Part shown: positions 16,061 through 23,943 of the stretch, one piece after another
Layout: every line of letters begins with the position of its first letter
How positions within the stretch are numbered: position 1 is the stretch's first letter
Source: Subtercola boreus
GTDB lineage: Bacteria > Actinomycetota > Actinomycetes > Actinomycetales > Microbacteriaceae
NCBI RefSeq assembly: GCF_003399625.1
Contig: NZ_NBXA01000053.1
Location: 1-63,755 of the forward strand
Length of the DNA stretch: 63,755 bases
Direction: 5' to 3'
Position numbers and translations under genes: made by a program
Notes under the pieces: model-generated
The model's database searches: none
What the model saw: only the letters and a program-made list of their open reading frames with translations
What the model was told of the DNA's origin: nothing

Positions 16061-17485
16061 TCAGGCGGTGACGTACTCTTTGACGGCCGTGGTGATGTCG
16101 GCCAGGCCCTTCTTCGCGTCGGCGAAGAACATCCCGGTCTTCGGGTCGGTGAACAGGGGATTGCTGATGCCCGCGTAGCCGGGCCTCATCGACCGTTTGA
16201 TCACCACAACCGATTTCGCGTGGTCGGCGTTCAGGATCGGCATCCCCGACACGGCATTCCCCGGCGTTCGGGCATCCGGGTTGCAGACGTCGTTCGCGCC
16301 GACGACGAGGGCTACGTCACAGTTGTCGAACGCTGCGTTCGCGTCGTCGAGCTGGAGCATCTGCTCGTAGGGCACGTTCGCCTCGGCGAGGAGCACATTC
16401 ATGTGCCCGGGCATCCGGCCGGCAACGGGGTGAATGGCGTACTTCACGTCGACACCGTGACTGATGAGCAGCTTGGCGAGTTCAGCGACTTCGTGTTGCG
16501 CCTGCGCCGCGGCGAGGCCGTAGCCCGGCACGATGAGCACGTGCTGCGCGTAGGCGAGTTGAATCGCAACGTCATCGGCGGTGAGCTGACGGATGTTCGT
16601 GAGATCTTCCGCAGGTGAGCCTGCGGCAGTCCCGGAGCTGTCGGCTGTTCCGAAGCCGCCGAGCACGATGGCGCCGACGGATCGGTTCATGGCCTTCGCC
16701 ATCTGCAAGGTCAGGATCGTTCCTGCCGCACCGACCAGCGCGCCGGCGATGATGAGGGCCTGGTTGTTGATCGCGAAGCCCGCCATCGCCACCGCAAGGC
16801 CGGTGAAAGCGTTCAGCAGCGACACGATCACCGGCGCATCCGCCCCGCCGATCGGCAGCACCATCAGCAGCCCGAACACGAGCGAGGCGATCAGGACGAC
16901 GAGGAGGAGTGTCAGGTTCGGAGGCCCGAAGAGCGCCCATATGCCGGCGCCGACCGCGACGAGGGCGGCGAGCACGTTGAGGATGCGGGCGCCGGGGAAG
17001 GTGAGCGGTTTGCCGGAGATGATGCCTTGGAGTTTGCCGGCGGCGATGAGGGATCCGGCGAAGGTGACGGAGCCGATCAGAACGTCGAGCACGATCGGGA
17101 TCGATACTGTGAGACTGAGCGCGCTCGAGTCGGTGTCGGCGACGAAGCTTGCGAATGCCACGGCGGCCGCAGCACCGCCGCCGACTGCGTTGAAGATGCT
17201 CACCAGTTGCGGGATGGCTGTCATTTTCACCGTGCGCGCCTGCACGATGCCGAAGACCGCACCGACCGAGACCCCGACGAGGAGAACGCCCCAGCCGATC
17301 CAGGTGCCCCCGGAGCTGATGGCCGCGAAGACGATCGTGGTGATCACGGCGACGGCCATGCCGCCGGCGGAGATCAGGTTGCCTCGTCGTGCTGTGGAGG
17401 GCGCCCGCATGAGGTGGAGCCCGACGACGAAGAGGGTGGCGGCGGCGAGGTAGACAACACCGACGACGAATTCGAACGTGCTCAT
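16061..17485 (-). CDS. pntB: NAD(P) transhydrogenase subunit beta
   Basis: The 474-residue protein has about eight or nine membrane segments in its first 270 residues, then the NADP(H)-binding domain III (VLIVPGYGLAAAQAQH, HPVAGRMPGHMNVLLAEA, VVGANDVCNPDAR). With the alpha subunits it couples hydride transfer between NADH and NADP+ to proton flux across the membrane. The start overlaps the pntAb stop by 4 nt. Placement in a fermentation and stress region suggests balancing NADH/NADPH when respiration is limited. Confidence 0.95.
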   Translation of the reverse strand: MSTFEFVVGVVYLAAATLFVVGLHLMRAPSTARRGNLISAGGMAVAVITTIVFAAISSGGTWIGWGVLLVGVSVGAVFGIVQARTVKMTAIPQLVSIFNAVGGGAAAAVAFASFVADTDSSALSLTVSIPIVLDVLIGSVTFAGSLIAAGKLQGIISGKPLTFPGARILNVLAALVAVGAGIWALFGPPNLTLLLVVLIASLVFGLLMVLPIGGADAPVIVSLLNAFTGLAVAMAGFAINNQALIIAGALVGAAGTILTLQMAKAMNRSVGAIVLGGFGTADSSGTAAGSPAEDLTNIRQLTADDVAIQLAYAQHVLIVPGYGLAAAQAQHEVAELAKLLISHGVDVKYAIHPVAGRMPGHMNVLLAEANVPYEQMLQLDDANAAFDNCDVALVVGANDVCNPDARTPGNAVSGMPILNADHAKSVVVIKRSMRPGYAGISNPLFTDPKTGMFFADAKKGLADITTAVKEYVTA

Positions 17486-17802
17486 GAGGGGTCCTTCGTG
17501 TCGGTGTTCACGGGGGTGGCGTTGGGCTTGCTGAACATCTGGAGCATCCGGTCGGTGACGACGTACCCGCCGAACACGTTCGCGGCGGCGAGAACGCCGG
17601 CGATGAAGGTGAGCACGTACCCGGTCGGGCTGTCGGCAAGTGCCGCGGTCACGATTGCACCTGCGATGACGACACCGTGGATGGCGTTGGCCCCTGACAT
17701 CATGGGGGTGTGCAGGGTTGAGGGGATCTTGCTGATCACCTCGACACCCACGAGCAGGCTGAGCACGAAGATCGCCAGGTTGCTGAAGAGCTGCTCGATC
17801 AT
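17482..17802 (-). CDS. pntAb: NAD(P) transhydrogenase subunit alpha part 2 (membrane)
   Basis: The 106-residue protein has three hydrophobic segments (FVLSLLVGVEVISKIP; ANAIHGVVIAGAIV; YVLTFIAGVLAAANVFGGY) and the GGYVVTDRML end typical of the alpha-2 subunit. It supplies the membrane part that is fused to PntA in enterobacteria but separate in many actinobacteria. It overlaps both neighbours by 4 nt, so the three pnt genes are translationally coupled. Confidence 0.93.
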   Translation of the reverse strand: MIEQLFSNLAIFVLSLLVGVEVISKIPSTLHTPMMSGANAIHGVVIAGAIVTAALADSPTGYVLTFIAGVLAAANVFGGYVVTDRMLQMFSKPNATPVNTDTKDPS

Positions 17803-19064
17803 GATGCGTTCACTTTCGCTGGCGCCTCGTCGGCGGGAATGGGGTCGAGTTTCAGTGCTGTGCGCACGGCGGCGTTGGTGACGGTGCCGCCGTGGCTGAC
17901 CACGATGCTGTGGTGGATCTCGTCGGTCTGATCGATCACGATGTCGTTTGCTGGCGCAAGAGCAGCGAGGACCGAGAGGATGTTCCGGGCGTACATCTGG
18001 GAAGCTGACGCGGGCAGATCGGCGGCAAGCTCACCCGCCCCGATGACGGTCACCCCGCCGTCGGTGACGATGGTCTTGCCGTCGACCGAGCCGGCAACGT
18101 TTCCTCCTTTGTCGCTCGAGCCGAGATCAACACACACCGAGCCATCTCGTAGTGCCTTCAGCGTTGCTGCGGAGACGAGCTCCGGGGGAATTCTGCCGGG
18201 AACCTTCGCCGTGGTGATGATGATGTCGAAGTCGACGAGGGCGTTGGCCAATTCATCTTGCTGGGTTTTCTGTTCCGCGCCGGTCATCTCGCGGGCATAC
18301 CCTCCCGCAGCTGCTCCCTGCGCGACTGAGGAGGTCAGGAATGTTGCACCGAGCGACTCCACTTCACCGCGGGAAGCCGCACGCACGTCGTATCCCGTCA
18401 CGACGGCGCCCAATCGTTTGAGCGTCGCGATCGCCTGCAGACCCGCGACTCCTGTTCCGATGACGATACCCTTGGCCGGTATCGCCGTACCGGCCGCGGT
18501 GATCATCATCGGCAGGTAACGACGATAGGCCGCGGCAGCAACGATTGCTGCACGGTACCCTGCGGCGCTCGATTGGGAGCTGAGCGCATCCATCGACTGC
18601 GCACGACTCAGCGTTCGAGGCAGAAGTTCGAGCGCCACTTCCGTCACGCCTCGCTCGGCCAACTTTGCGATACCGTCCAGGTTGTTGTACGGGTCGAGGA
18701 GGCCGACGATCATCTGCCCGGATCGGAGCGACTGCGTGAGCTCCGTGTCGGGGTACCGGATGACCGGAATCACGGTGCAGGTGGTAATGATCTGCGGGCG
18801 GGATGCCACTGTGGCGCCCGCATCGGTGTAGGCCGAGTCGTCGAATGTCGCCTTCGCGCCGGCGCCTGCCTCGACCATGACGGTGCGGCCGGCTGCGACG
18901 AGCCGTTTGACGGACGTCGGATCCAGTGCCACCCGCTGCTCGCCTTCAGCTGTCTCGGCCAGCACGCCGACCGTCAGGGCCAGCGATTTGTCGATCCGGG
19001 GGATCGGCGCGGACGCAGAGTCGGCAGGAGGAGAGTTTGGTGCGATGGTGGGTGACGATGTCAT
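17799..19064 (-). CDS. pntAa: NAD(P) transhydrogenase subunit alpha part 1 (NAD-binding)
   Basis: This 421-residue protein corresponds to the soluble domain I. Visible parts are LTVGVLAETAEGEQRVALDP, the Rossmann motif GTGVAGLQAIATLKRLGAVVTGYDVR, and the mobile-loop region IITTAKVPGRIPPELVS. The ATG at 19064 is chosen because upstream in-frame residues show no homology. It is the first gene of a long minus-strand operon (pntAa-pntAb-pntB-adhP-bdh-PNPOx). The divergent gap to the ALDH gene carries two DevR-type boxes. Confidence 0.93.
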   Translation of the reverse strand: MTSSPTIAPNSPPADSASAPIPRIDKSLALTVGVLAETAEGEQRVALDPTSVKRLVAAGRTVMVEAGAGAKATFDDSAYTDAGATVASRPQIITTCTVIPVIRYPDTELTQSLRSGQMIVGLLDPYNNLDGIAKLAERGVTEVALELLPRTLSRAQSMDALSSQSSAAGYRAAIVAAAAYRRYLPMMITAAGTAIPAKGIVIGTGVAGLQAIATLKRLGAVVTGYDVRAASRGEVESLGATFLTSSVAQGAAAGGYAREMTGAEQKTQQDELANALVDFDIIITTAKVPGRIPPELVSAATLKALRDGSVCVDLGSSDKGGNVAGSVDGKTIVTDGGVTVIGAGELAADLPASASQMYARNILSVLAALAPANDIVIDQTDEIHHSIVVSHGGTVTNAAVRTALKLDPIPADEAPAKVNAS

Positions 19065-19184
19065 GGGGGTCCATCCTGATCGCGGATACGTTACCGGTCG
19101 GCCCCCGAGCGGTACGCTGCGGGCGACACCGGAACCGGTGCGGCGAATACTCTGCAGTCCATCAGCGAACGAGGCCACCGTCGA

Positions 19185-19198
19185 GGGACCTTGGTCCT
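19185..19198. promoter_or_regulatory. DevR/DosR-type box (site A)
   Basis: GGGACCTTGGTCCT is one of the most symmetric boxes in the window. It lies in the pntAa/ALDH divergent gap, 46 bp centre-to-centre from site B. Confidence 0.65.
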
Positions 19199-19230
19199 CA
19201 CTTTGCAGGTTCGCTCCGGTGGGGGAATGA

Positions 19231-19244
19231 AGGTCGAAGGTCCC
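19231..19244. promoter_or_regulatory. DevR/DosR-type box (site B)
   Basis: The minus strand reads GGGACCTTCGACCT. Together with site A it could serve pntAa on one side and the ALDH gene on the other. Confidence 0.6.
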
Positions 19245-19313
19245 TATTCGCCGTCGGGCAGCGGTGCAAGGCTCAAGTCTGAGGCAGCGACGCTGCGGAA
19301 GAAGGCTTGCAGG

Positions 19314-20705
19314 ATGACGTACCAGACGATCAACCCGTTTACGAATGAAGTGGTGTCCACGTTCCCGAATGCGACGAAGGACGAGGTCGACAACGCGATC
19401 TCTGCGGCGCATGAGGCGTTCCTCGCCTGGCGGGACACCCCGTACACAACCAGAACCGCTGTGCTGGGCAAAGCGGCTGAGTTGCTGCGCGCCGAGAAGC
19501 GCCGTTACGCAGAGCTGCTGACCTTGGAGATGGGCAAGGTGATCGCCGAGGCCGAAGCAGAAGTCGACCTGTCTGCCGACATTCTGCAGTACTACGCCGA
19601 CCACGGCGCATCCCTACTCGAAACGATCAAGGTGCCTGTCGCTCTTGCAGCGGAAGGCGAGGTAGAGATCGTGAGCGAACCGCTCGGCGTGCTTCTCTCT
19701 GTCGAACCGTGGAACTTCCCGTACTACCAGGTGGTGCGTGTCGCAGCCCCGCAACTGCTCGCCGGTAACACCATCCTGCTCAAACACGCCAGCAACGTCC
19801 CCCAGGCCGCAGCAGCGTTCGATGACCTGTTCGAGCGTGCAGGGCTACCCGCGGGGGCGTTCAAGAACCTGTACCTGCCCCATGACCTCACCGAATACGT
19901 GATCAACGACCCGAGGGTTCGAGGTGTCGCGCTCACCGGCAGCGAAGAGGCCGGCGCGATCATCGCCGGCTATGCGGCGAAAGCAGTCAAGAAGAGCACC
20001 CTCGAGCTCGGCGGATCTGACGCGTTCGTCGTACTGGCCGATGCAGACATGGACAAGACGGTCGAATGGGCGGTATTCGGTCGCCATTGGAACGCGGGCC
20101 AGGTGTGCGTCTCCGCCAAGCGGATGATCGTCGTCGACGAAGTGTTCGACGAGTTCCTGGCGAAATACCGCCACGGCGTCGCTGCACTCACGATGGGCGA
20201 TCCGATGGATGCCGCGACCACGCTGGCCCCGATGTCGTCACAGGGAGCCGCAGACACTCTCGCCGGCCAGGTCGAAGAGGCCGTCGCCGGCGGGGCCACG
20301 GCCGAGACGCTTGGCGAGAAGGCGCCGACATCGGGAGCGTTCTTCCAACCCACGATCCTCACCGGAATGAATCCCACGAACCCGTCGTACTACGAAGAGT
20401 TCTTCGGCCCCGTCTCGATCATCATCCGCGTAAAAGATGAAGCCGAAGCGATCGCGGTCGCCAACGACTCACCCTTTGGGTTGGGCGGCTCAGTGTTCAC
20501 CGCCGACACGGTGCGCGGTGAGAAGGTCGCCCGTCAGATCGACACCGGAATGGTCTATGTGAACCATCCGACCATGGTGAAAGCCGACATCCCGTTCGGC
20601 GGAGTCAAGCACTCCGGGTACGGTCACGAACTCACCAACCTCGGTATCCAGGAATTCATTAACAAGAAGGTCATCGACGTCGTCGACATCAACGCGGCGT
20701 TCTAG
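19314..20705 (+). CDS. NAD(P)-dependent aldehyde dehydrogenase, succinate-semialdehyde dehydrogenase-like
   Basis: The 463-residue enzyme has all ALDH landmarks: EPWNFPYYQVVR, the coenzyme region ALTGSEEAG, the general base Glu in STLELGGSD, and the nucleophile Cys in NAGQVCVSAKR. The GabD-like style suggests oxidation of succinate semialdehyde. That would fit the nearby glutamate decarboxylase, which makes GABA, although no GABA transaminase is visible here. The start is ATG 19314 with GAAGAAGG upstream. It is followed after 23 bp by an alcohol dehydrogenase, so acetaldehyde is another possible substrate. Confidence 0.88.
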   Translation: MTYQTINPFTNEVVSTFPNATKDEVDNAISAAHEAFLAWRDTPYTTRTAVLGKAAELLRAEKRRYAELLTLEMGKVIAEAEAEVDLSADILQYYADHGASLLETIKVPVALAAEGEVEIVSEPLGVLLSVEPWNFPYYQVVRVAAPQLLAGNTILLKHASNVPQAAAAFDDLFERAGLPAGAFKNLYLPHDLTEYVINDPRVRGVALTGSEEAGAIIAGYAAKAVKKSTLELGGSDAFVVLADADMDKTVEWAVFGRHWNAGQVCVSAKRMIVVDEVFDEFLAKYRHGVAALTMGDPMDAATTLAPMSSQGAADTLAGQVEEAVAGGATAETLGEKAPTSGAFFQPTILTGMNPTNPSYYEEFFGPVSIIIRVKDEAEAIAVANDSPFGLGGSVFTADTVRGEKVARQIDTGMVYVNHPTMVKADIPFGGVKHSGYGHELTNLGIQEFINKKVIDVVDINAAF

Positions 20706-20728
20706 CGGACGAACTGCAGGAGCCACAG

Positions 20729-21727
20729 ATGACGCCGATGCGGGCGTGGGTGTCGGATGCGCGGAATCACGCGGTCGAACTCAGAACCGTCGCCGTGCCG
20801 CAGCCAGGCCAGGGCGAAGTGCTCGTGAAGGTGCTGGCCTGCGGCGTGTGCCGCACCGACCTGCACGTCATCGACGGCGACCTGCCCGTTCACCGCACGC
20901 ACGTCATCCCCGGGCATCAGGTAGTGGGCCGGATCGAGGCCGTCGACGCCAGCGTGAAAACGATGGTGGTCGGCGACCTCGTCGGCGCAGCCTGGCTTCG
21001 CAGTAGCTGCGGGGCCTGCGAGTGGTGTCGTTCGGGTCGGGAGAACCTCTGCCCGTTCTCGGCCTACACGGGCTGGGATGCCGACGGCGGATATGCCGAG
21101 TACATGACGGTTCCCGCCGCGTTCGCCTACCCGCTTCCTGCCGGCACAGACCCCGTGAGCACCGCGCCTCTCCTCTGTGCAGGCATCATCGGGTACCGGG
21201 CCCTCGAGCGCGCCGCTCTTCCTCCCGGCGGCAACCTCGGACTCTACGGATTCGGCTCCAGCGCCAGCCTGACCGCCCAGATCGCGCGAGCAGCCGGGGC
21301 GCGCATCTTCGCCGTCACCCGGGGGACGGCCAACCAAGAACTCGCCCGGAACCTCGGCGCCGTCTTCGTCGGCGATGAAAATGCCGTACCCGACGAGCCA
21401 CTCGACTCGGCGATCATCTTCGCCCCCGCCGGAGAGATCGTCCCGCAGGCCCTGGCCGCTACAAAGCGCGGGGGCACCGTGGTGATGGCGGGCATCCACA
21501 TGACCGATATTCCGGCCATGAACTACACCGACGACCTGTTCAACGAACGCGACCTCCGATCGGTCACCGCGAACACCAGGGCCGACGGGGCAGCATTCCT
21601 CCGCATCGCGCACACCCTCGCGCTCGCTCCCGACGTAACCGTGTACCCATTCAGCCAGGTCGACATCGCTCTGAACGACCTCCGTGCCGGCCGGGCGGCC
21701 GGTTCGCTCGTCATCAGAATGCCGTGA
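20729..21727 (+). CDS. Zinc-dependent alcohol dehydrogenase (AdhA-like)
   Basis: The 332-residue medium-chain dehydrogenase carries CGVCRTDLHVIDGDLP (catalytic zinc Cys and its Thr/Asp neighbours), PGHQVVGRIEA and a structural zinc loop CGACEWCRSGRENLC. The nucleotide-binding region reads LYGFGSSASLTAQIARA. The GHQ variant and overall style match the broad-specificity AdhA group. It follows the ALDH gene by 23 bp, forming an alcohol-aldehyde module likely controlled from sites A and B. Confidence 0.88.
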   Translation: MTPMRAWVSDARNHAVELRTVAVPQPGQGEVLVKVLACGVCRTDLHVIDGDLPVHRTHVIPGHQVVGRIEAVDASVKTMVVGDLVGAAWLRSSCGACEWCRSGRENLCPFSAYTGWDADGGYAEYMTVPAAFAYPLPAGTDPVSTAPLLCAGIIGYRALERAALPPGGNLGLYGFGSSASLTAQIARAAGARIFAVTRGTANQELARNLGAVFVGDENAVPDEPLDSAIIFAPAGEIVPQALAATKRGGTVVMAGIHMTDIPAMNYTDDLFNERDLRSVTANTRADGAAFLRIAHTLALAPDVTVYPFSQVDIALNDLRAGRAAGSLVIRMP

Positions 21728-21761
21728 AATCGTACCGCCGATGTTCGTCTGGGGAAGGTTC

Positions 21762-21775
21762 GGGACCAACGGCAC
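21762..21775 (+). promoter_or_regulatory. DevR/DosR-type box (site K)
   Basis: GGGACCAACGGCAC within TTCGGGACCAACGGCACTG, identical over 19 bp to site J. It lies 72 bp before the SDR start codon. Confidence 0.65.
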
Positions 21776-21846
21776 TGTCTGGCTGGAAGGACCTCGATCA
21801 TGCTGGGGTTCTGCGGCACACGACCGCAGAAGTGAAGAGGTTTGAG

Positions 21847-22581
21847 ATGAATCGCCTGTCAGAAAAAGTTGCCCTGATCAGCGGCGGTGCCCGAGGAATG
21901 GGTGCCGCTCACGCGGCCATGCTGGTCGCTGAGGGTGCACGAGTGGTCATCGGTGATCTCCTCGACGATGACGGCCGCGCGTTGGCTGCGCGTCTGGGTG
22001 ACGCGGCGTCGTATGTGCACCTCGACGTCACCGACGAAAGCGACTGGAATGCGGCCGTAGCCCACACCCTCGACGCCTTCGGTCATATCGACGTTCTGGT
22101 CAACAATGCCGGGATCGCCAACAGCGCCCCGATCGCTGACTTCCCGCTCGCGCTCTGGCAGAAAACGCTTGACATCAACCTGACCGGGGCGTTCCTCGGG
22201 ATCCGAGCAGTGATACCTCTTCTCGTCGGCCAGAAGAGCGGTTCCGTGATCAATATCTCCTCGGTCGAAGGGCTCCGCGGTAGCGCCGGTCTGCACGCCT
22301 ACGTCGCGACGAAATTCGCCCTGCGCGGACTCACAAAATCAGTTGCCGTTGAGGTCGGCGCGTCAGGTGTACGGGTGAACTCGATCCATCCCGGTTTCAT
22401 CACCACACCGATGACCGAGGGGATCACGGCCGCACAGTTGCAGATCCCGCTGGGCCGGGCCGCGGAACCCACCGAAGTCTCTGCTCTCGTGCTCTTTCTC
22501 GCCAGCGACGAATCCAGCTACTCCACCGGCTCGGAATTCGTCATCGACGGCGGTCTGACCGCCGGCATCCCGCACGCCTGA
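21847..22581 (+). CDS. Short-chain dehydrogenase/reductase
   Basis: The 244-residue classical SDR has the cofactor motif ALISGGARGMGAAHA, the NNAG motif (VLVNNAGIA), a catalytic Ser in VINISSVEGLRG, and the Tyr-x3-Lys replaced by YVATKFA, so Tyr and Lys are both present. The style resembles 3-alpha(20-beta)-hydroxysteroid and acetoin-type dehydrogenases. The ATG at 21847 has AAGAGG upstream. It lies behind DevR-type site K and is probably co-transcribed with the next gene 28 bp downstream. Confidence 0.87.
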   Translation: MNRLSEKVALISGGARGMGAAHAAMLVAEGARVVIGDLLDDDGRALAARLGDAASYVHLDVTDESDWNAAVAHTLDAFGHIDVLVNNAGIANSAPIADFPLALWQKTLDINLTGAFLGIRAVIPLLVGQKSGSVINISSVEGLRGSAGLHAYVATKFALRGLTKSVAVEVGASGVRVNSIHPGFITTPMTEGITAAQLQIPLGRAAEPTEVSALVLFLASDESSYSTGSEFVIDGGLTAGIPHA

Positions 22582-22609
22582 CCCTGACGCTACCGAAAGA
22601 GCACCCACG

Positions 22610-23257
22610 ATGTCCCTCACAACCACAACCACGGCCCGGCCTGATCATGACACGCGGATGCGAAAAGTAGTCACGCTCCCGAGACCCGCCGGAGCCCCCT
22701 ACGGGCTAAGAGGACTCGGTCAGGATTCCGCATCGATGTGGCAGCAGAGTTCTGACAGTCACGTTCGAGAGGTGTTCCGCCGCGTCATCCGTATCCTCAG
22801 CGACTCAGAAGACGGCCACCTGGCCGCTCTCCAATTCACGCTCTTCCTCCGCCACATCACACCTGCGAAACCCGATGAATCGTCGACCATTCTGGGTCAG
22901 CCCGTGAATGCGGCGCCCCAACCGATCGGTACGGCGCTCATCGTCAGTGCGCCTTCCTGCGATTCCTTCACGATCGCCGAGAACGTCGCGGCCGCATTGG
23001 CTGCACGCAATTGTGTGGAGCTCGCTCTGTTTGAACACCCCGCACCCGACGTGGCTGCGCTGATCAGAGCCCTGCAACATGTACTGCCAGAAGGTGTCTT
23101 CACCGTTCTCAGTGAACGAACCGGGTGGGGCGGTCGCGGGCCCGATACCGCCATCATCATTCTCACCCCAGACCGTGCGTTACTCAACGACAGGCCCTGG
23201 GTCAGTTCGAGACCGAAAAGTTCTCAGCAGGCGATGGTTTCGTTCTATAGCCGATGA
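22610..23257 (+). CDS. Hypothetical protein with degenerate aldehyde-dehydrogenase-like segment
   Basis: The 215-residue product is not a recognised full-length family member. Residues about 95-165 follow the pattern of an ALDH N-terminal half: PIGTALIVSAPSCDSF where PLGVVGVISPWNYP is usual, then NVAAALAARNCVELALFEHP and LQHVLPEGVFTVL. The catalytic Cys domain is absent. The N-terminus is polar and Thr/Arg-rich. GAAAGAG precedes the ATG. It could be a decayed ALDH fragment kept as an ORF or a non-catalytic protein. It closes the SDR operon and ends at a bidirectional terminator. Confidence 0.55.
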   Translation: MSLTTTTTARPDHDTRMRKVVTLPRPAGAPYGLRGLGQDSASMWQQSSDSHVREVFRRVIRILSDSEDGHLAALQFTLFLRHITPAKPDESSTILGQPVNAAPQPIGTALIVSAPSCDSFTIAENVAAALAARNCVELALFEHPAPDVAALIRALQHVLPEGVFTVLSERTGWGGRGPDTAIIILTPDRALLNDRPWVSSRPKSSQQAMVSFYSR

Positions 23258-23284
23258 CGGCATATCGACATCGGAAATGTTGAC

Positions 23285-23313
23285 CCGCCCCCTCGCTTTC
23301 ATCGGGGGGGCGG
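23285..23313. terminator. Bidirectional terminator-like hairpin
   Basis: CCGCCCCC (23285-23292) pairs with GGGGGCGG (23306-23313) around an 11-nt loop. It sits between the plus-strand gene ending 23257 and the convergent devR gene, whose last codons form its right arm. No long T-tract follows, as is common in high-GC genomes. Confidence 0.55.
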
Positions 23314-23943
23314 TGTGCTGCGTGTTTCGAGGTCGAAGATCGCCGCCTGGGTGCGGCGCTGTAGCCCGAGCTTTCCGAGCAGCCCGGAGACGTAGTTTTT
23401 GACGGTCTTCTCTGCCAGCGAGAGTCGCACCCCGATTTCGCGGTTAGTCAGCCCATCGGAGATGAGCGCCAAGACCTGCCGTTCCCTGGGGTTCAATGAG
23501 CTGAGCCGCGGATCAGCTTCGACTGTCGAGGCGAGCCGCTGGACCACACGTTTCGCGACGACAGGGTTCAACAGGGCTCTGCCAGCAGCGACCGCGCGAA
23601 TCGAATCGATCAGGCCGCTGCCGAGGATGTCTTTCAGAACATAGCCTGACGCTCCGGCCACAGCGGCTGCGGTGATCGCTTCATCATCGTCGAACGCCGT
23701 CAGCATCAAGCACTGCAGATCCGGGTACTCAGACCTCAGGTCTCGGCAGAGGTCGATGCCGTTTCCATCTGGCAGTTGCACATCAAGCAGAGCGATATCG
23801 GGTCTCGTCGCGGCGATCCGGGTGCGTGCCTGTGCGGTGGTCGCCGCCTCACCGATCACCTCGATGTCGGACTCAGCGTCGAGCAGCGAAGCTAGTCCGC
23901 GGCGGACCAGTTCATGATCATCCAGCAGGAAGACACGAATCAT
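23299..23943 (-). CDS. devR: DevR/DosR-type response regulator (NarL/LuxR family)
   Basis: The 214-residue protein has a receiver domain (acidic pair in LLDDHE, phospho-acceptor Asp54 in ALLDVQLPDG, Lys104) and a LuxR helix-turn-helix. The recognition helix AEKTVKNYVSGLL has Lys179, Lys182 and Asn183, the residues that contact DNA in mycobacterial DosR, at the same numbering, followed by KLGLQRRTQAA. It should activate genes carrying GGGAC-N4-GNCCC boxes, of which twelve occur in this window. The start codon overlaps the TGA of devS by 1 nt. Orthology is inferred from motif conservation. Confidence 0.9.
   Translation of the reverse strand: MIRVFLLDDHELVRRGLASLLDAESDIEVIGEAATTAQARTRIAATRPDIALLDVQLPDGNGIDLCRDLRSEYPDLQCLMLTAFDDDEAITAAAVAGASGYVLKDILGSGLIDSIRAVAAGRALLNPVVAKRVVQRLASTVEADPRLSSLNPRERQVLALISDGLTNREIGVRLSLAEKTVKNYVSGLLGKLGLQRRTQAAIFDLETRSTPPPR

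Noticed and set aside
19126-19139. CACCGG-AA-CCGGTG palindrome upstream of pntAa
   Set aside because: Perfect arms, but made only of common high-GC hexamers and unlike the DevR boxes. It may be chance.
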